Notes under the pieces: generated by a model
The model's database searches: none
Told to the model about the DNA's origin: nothing
Seen by the model: the letters and a program-made list of their open reading frames with translations, nothing else
Program-made: the position numbers and the translations under genes
Source: Oscillospiraceae bacterium
GTDB lineage: Bacteria > Bacillota > Clostridia > Oscillospirales > Ruminococcaceae
Direction: 5' to 3'
Length of the DNA: 64,000 bases
Assembly: GCA_015067185.1 (NCBI GenBank)
Contig: SVMZ01000002.1
Span: 62,001-126,000 of the forward strand
Part shown: positions 61,496 through 64,000 of the stretch, one piece after another
Numbering within the stretch: position 1 is the first letter of the stretch
How the letters are laid out: the number at the start of each line of letters is the position of its first letter

Positions 61496-61648
61496 CCACC
61501 TTTTCCAATTTTTCACGTTAAATTCAAACAGTACCTTTTAAGCGGCATGTTGCCGAAACGCTCAATACCGCTCTCGGCCAAACTGCCGCGGCGGTATTAC
61601 TTTTTATCGGCGATTCCGCTATATCAACACAATCTAAGAGGAAAAAAG

Positions 61649-62575
61649 ATGAATGATATGAACGATATCAATATTGCCGGAGAAAACAACAGCCGCTCTG
61701 TTTTTGTGGCTATTGTCGGCAGGCCCAATGTAGGTAAATCCACCCTGATCAACAGCCTTGTCGGTGAAAAAATTGCCATTGTCTCCGACAAGCCTCAAAC
61801 CACCCGCAACCGTATTACCGGTATTGTCACCAAAGATGATCTGCAGTTTGTTTTTATTGACACACCGGGATTGCATAAACCCCGCACCAAGCTCAACGAA
61901 TATATGATCAAGCAGGTTGGTGACTCGGTAGCGGATGTGGATGTGGCTGTGCTTGTCACCGAACCCACCGGCGAAATCTCTCCTGCTGAAAAAGAACTGA
62001 TCTCCAACTTTGAGAAATTGGGACTTCCCGCTATTCTCGCTGTAAATAAAATTGATTCTCTGACTAAAAAGGAAGACATGCTAGAGAAAATCGCCCTCTT
62101 CTCTGAGGCCTTTGATTTTGATGAGATTCTTCCCATCAGTGCCAAAACCGGCGATGGCGTCGATCTTCTCATGGGAATGATGGAACGCTATGCCTCCGAA
62201 GGTCCCCATTTCTTCCCTGATGATGCCTTTACCGATCAGCCGGAACGTGTAATTGCTGCGGAAATTATCCGCGAAAAGCTGCTGCTCTCCCTTGATAAAG
62301 AAGTTCCTCACGGTACCGCCGTTACCATCGAATCCATGAAAGAACGCGAAGATGCGGATATTCTGGATATCGATGCAGTTATCTGCTGCGAAAAAGCTTC
62401 TCACAAGGGCATTATTATCGGCAAGGGCGGCGCCAAGCTCAAAACTGTTGCCAGCGAAGCCAGAATCGATATGGAGGCCTTCTTTGATATCAAGGTCAAT
62501 CTTCAGTGCTGGGTCAAAGTTAAAGAAGACTGGCGCAACCGTGAGGGCCTGATGCGCAACTTTGGTTATGTTTAA
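61649..62575 (+). CDS. era: GTPase Era
   Basis: GRPNVGKSTL G1, DTPGLH G3, NKID G4, C-terminal KH domain (GIIIGKGGAKLK). Confidence 0.95.
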   Translation: MNDMNDINIAGENNSRSVFVAIVGRPNVGKSTLINSLVGEKIAIVSDKPQTTRNRITGIVTKDDLQFVFIDTPGLHKPRTKLNEYMIKQVGDSVADVDVAVLVTEPTGEISPAEKELISNFEKLGLPAILAVNKIDSLTKKEDMLEKIALFSEAFDFDEILPISAKTGDGVDLLMGMMERYASEGPHFFPDDAFTDQPERVIAAEIIREKLLLSLDKEVPHGTAVTIESMKEREDADILDIDAVICCEKASHKGIIIGKGGAKLKTVASEARIDMEAFFDIKVNLQCWVKVKEDWRNREGLMRNFGYV

Positions 62576-62706
62576 TCTTTCCTGTTATATATTCCCTTTT
62601 ACGGCTGCTATTTCCTTAGATATGCCACACCGCTTCCGGTTATACTGTTATTGAAACCGTTTAAACGGTAAATGATCGGGATGATCCGATAACAGGAGGA
62701 ATCGTT

Positions 62707-62862
62707 GTGGATAAAGGTTCTGCGTGGCAAAAATTCATGATAACAGGAAGCGTTAAGGATTACCTCAATTATAAGAAATATGAGCTGCTGAATTATTCTG
62801 ATGGGGACGAGGAATACGATTATGGCGAATTCGGTGATAACGACCACCGGCTTGATCCTTAA
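62707..62862 (+). CDS. YqzL-like small protein (51 aa)
   Basis: GTG start after AGGAGG; MDKGSAWQKFMITGSVKDYLNYKKYELL resembles YqzL; located between era and recO; below the ORF-track cut-off. Confidence 0.7.
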   Translation: MDKGSAWQKFMITGSVKDYLNYKKYELLNYSDGDEEYDYGEFGDNDHRLDP

Positions 62863-63580
62863 AGAAATAGATTATCGTGAAAGCGACAAGCTTCTCACCA
62901 TCCTGACAAAAGATCTCGGTGTTGTTTTTGTCAAAGCCAGGGGTGCCAAAAGAACCAAAAACAAATCTTCTGCTGCAACCGGGCTTTTTGCCTATTCCAA
63001 TCTCGCCCTCTTTCGCATGGGAGACAAGTTCACCATCGACTCTGCAGACAGCATTGATCTCTTTTTTGGTCTGCACAGCGATATTGTCAAAATATCGCTG
63101 GCTGCATACATATGTGAGTTGTGCTCAGTGTTTGCACCTGAGATGGAACCTGCCGAGCAGCAGCTGCGTCTTGCGCTGAATACACTCCATCTGCTTGAAA
63201 AGGACAAAAGGGATCCCCTTCTGCTTAAAGCTATTTTTGAACTGCGGCTTACAGCTATCTCCGGTTTTTTCCCCGATCTTACCGTCTGTCAAAGCTGTGA
63301 TGAGGAAGATTTCTCTCTTAGTTTCTTCTCTCCCAGCGACGGCACCCTGCTCTGTGGTGAATGTGCAAAACATCATCCCAGACGTCGGGATGATCTTCCC
63401 CTCAGCCGCGCAGCGCTGACGGCCATGCGTCACGTAATTTATTCCCCGGATGAAAAAATATATAACTTTTCCCTTTCGGGTGATTCGCAGGCACAATTTT
63501 TCCGGGCCTGCGAACAAAATCTGCTGTACTACGCAGAAAAGACTCCCGTCTCATTAAGTTTTCTCAAAAGCATACTATAG
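62822..63580 (+). CDS. recO: DNA repair protein RecO
   Basis: GLILKEIDYRESDKLLTILTKDLG; CxxC zinc motif CQSCDEED...CGEC. Confidence 0.92.
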   Translation: MANSVITTTGLILKEIDYRESDKLLTILTKDLGVVFVKARGAKRTKNKSSAATGLFAYSNLALFRMGDKFTIDSADSIDLFFGLHSDIVKISLAAYICELCSVFAPEMEPAEQQLRLALNTLHLLEKDKRDPLLLKAIFELRLTAISGFFPDLTVCQSCDEEDFSLSFFSPSDGTLLCGECAKHHPRRRDDLPLSRAALTAMRHVIYSPDEKIYNFSLSGDSQAQFFRACEQNLLYYAEKTPVSLSFLKSIL

Positions 63581-63633
63581 CGGTGCGCATCTCTCTCCGA
63601 TTCTGTGCACCACCCCTTCAGGAAGGATTCTAT

Positions 63634-64000
63634 ATGTACGACATGGAAAAACACTGTCGGGTGTTGGAACTCGACAAAATACTTACAATGCTCTCTGAGT
63701 GCTGTGGCTGCGACAACAGCAAACAGCAGGCTCTCTCTATTCGCCCTACCGATGATTTTGACACGGCAGCGGAGAGAATGAAACTCACCACCGATGCTGC
63801 TCAGCTCGCCGCCCGTTTCGGTACTCCTTCTGTCTACGGCATCAAGGATGTAACCACCAATGTCCGGCGTGCACAGGTTGGTTCCTCCATGACACTGGGT
63901 GAACTGCTGGATGTAGCCCGTGTGCTCAAAGCCATTCGCGGAGCGGTGGAATACCGTGCCGAATGTGAAAATGCTGAAACATCTCTGGATGATATGTTTC
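63634..64000 (+). CDS. mutS2: MutS2-like protein, N-terminal part (runs off window)
   Basis: LELDKILTMLSECCGCDNSKQQALSIRPTDDF...; GGAAGG ribosome-binding site; position after recO. Confidence 0.8.
   Translation, partial: MYDMEKHCRVLELDKILTMLSECCGCDNSKQQALSIRPTDDFDTAAERMKLTTDAAQLAARFGTPSVYGIKDVTTNVRRAQVGSSMTLGELLDVARVLKAIRGAVEYRAECENAETSLDDMF

Noticed and set aside
1-64000. CRISPR arrays, transposases, tRNA/rRNA genes, prophage modules
   Set aside because: No regularly spaced repeats, no transposase or integrase motifs and no tRNA-like cloverleaf noticed by eye; tRNAscan-SE and CRISPR finders were not run.

Overview
This 64 kb window looks like a chromosomal segment of a spore-forming Clostridia-type Firmicute. 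That assignment is inferred from gene content (YlbJ, YqfC, YqfD, YqzL, PocR-type AraC regulators, a Crh-like HPr). I find about 54 supportable protein-coding genes, many intrinsic terminators, and no convincing tRNA, rRNA, CRISPR array or transposase. Housekeeping blocks: pgi; mtaB and purL; glnS and gltX; ppdK; gatCAB; and yqfC-yqfD-phoH-ybeY-era-yqzL-recO-mutS2, with ylbJ divergent from it. Between them lie accessory sugar-metabolism and hydrolase islands: AraC regulators, glycoside hydrolases, Gfo/Idh/MocA oxidoreductases, SGNH hydrolases, a LarA-like protein, MATE transporters and two APH-type kinases. The best candidates for something undescribed are: (1) a transcription-attenuation leader at about 40551-40811 (minus strand) with a consensus promoter, an unannotated 42-aa leader ORF, an 11-bp inverted repeat over the leader start codon and an intrinsic terminator, all ahead of a methyltransferase/acetyltransferase pair; (2) a LarA-like plus beta-propeller cassette bounded by two diverged copies of the ppdK 3' end and terminator; (3) a symmetric SigE-like divergent promoter sharing one -35 hexamer between ylbJ and yqfC; (4) AraC-APH and GrpB-pyrophosphatase-like fusion proteins. 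All function calls come from reading the sequence; no database search or folding program was run.
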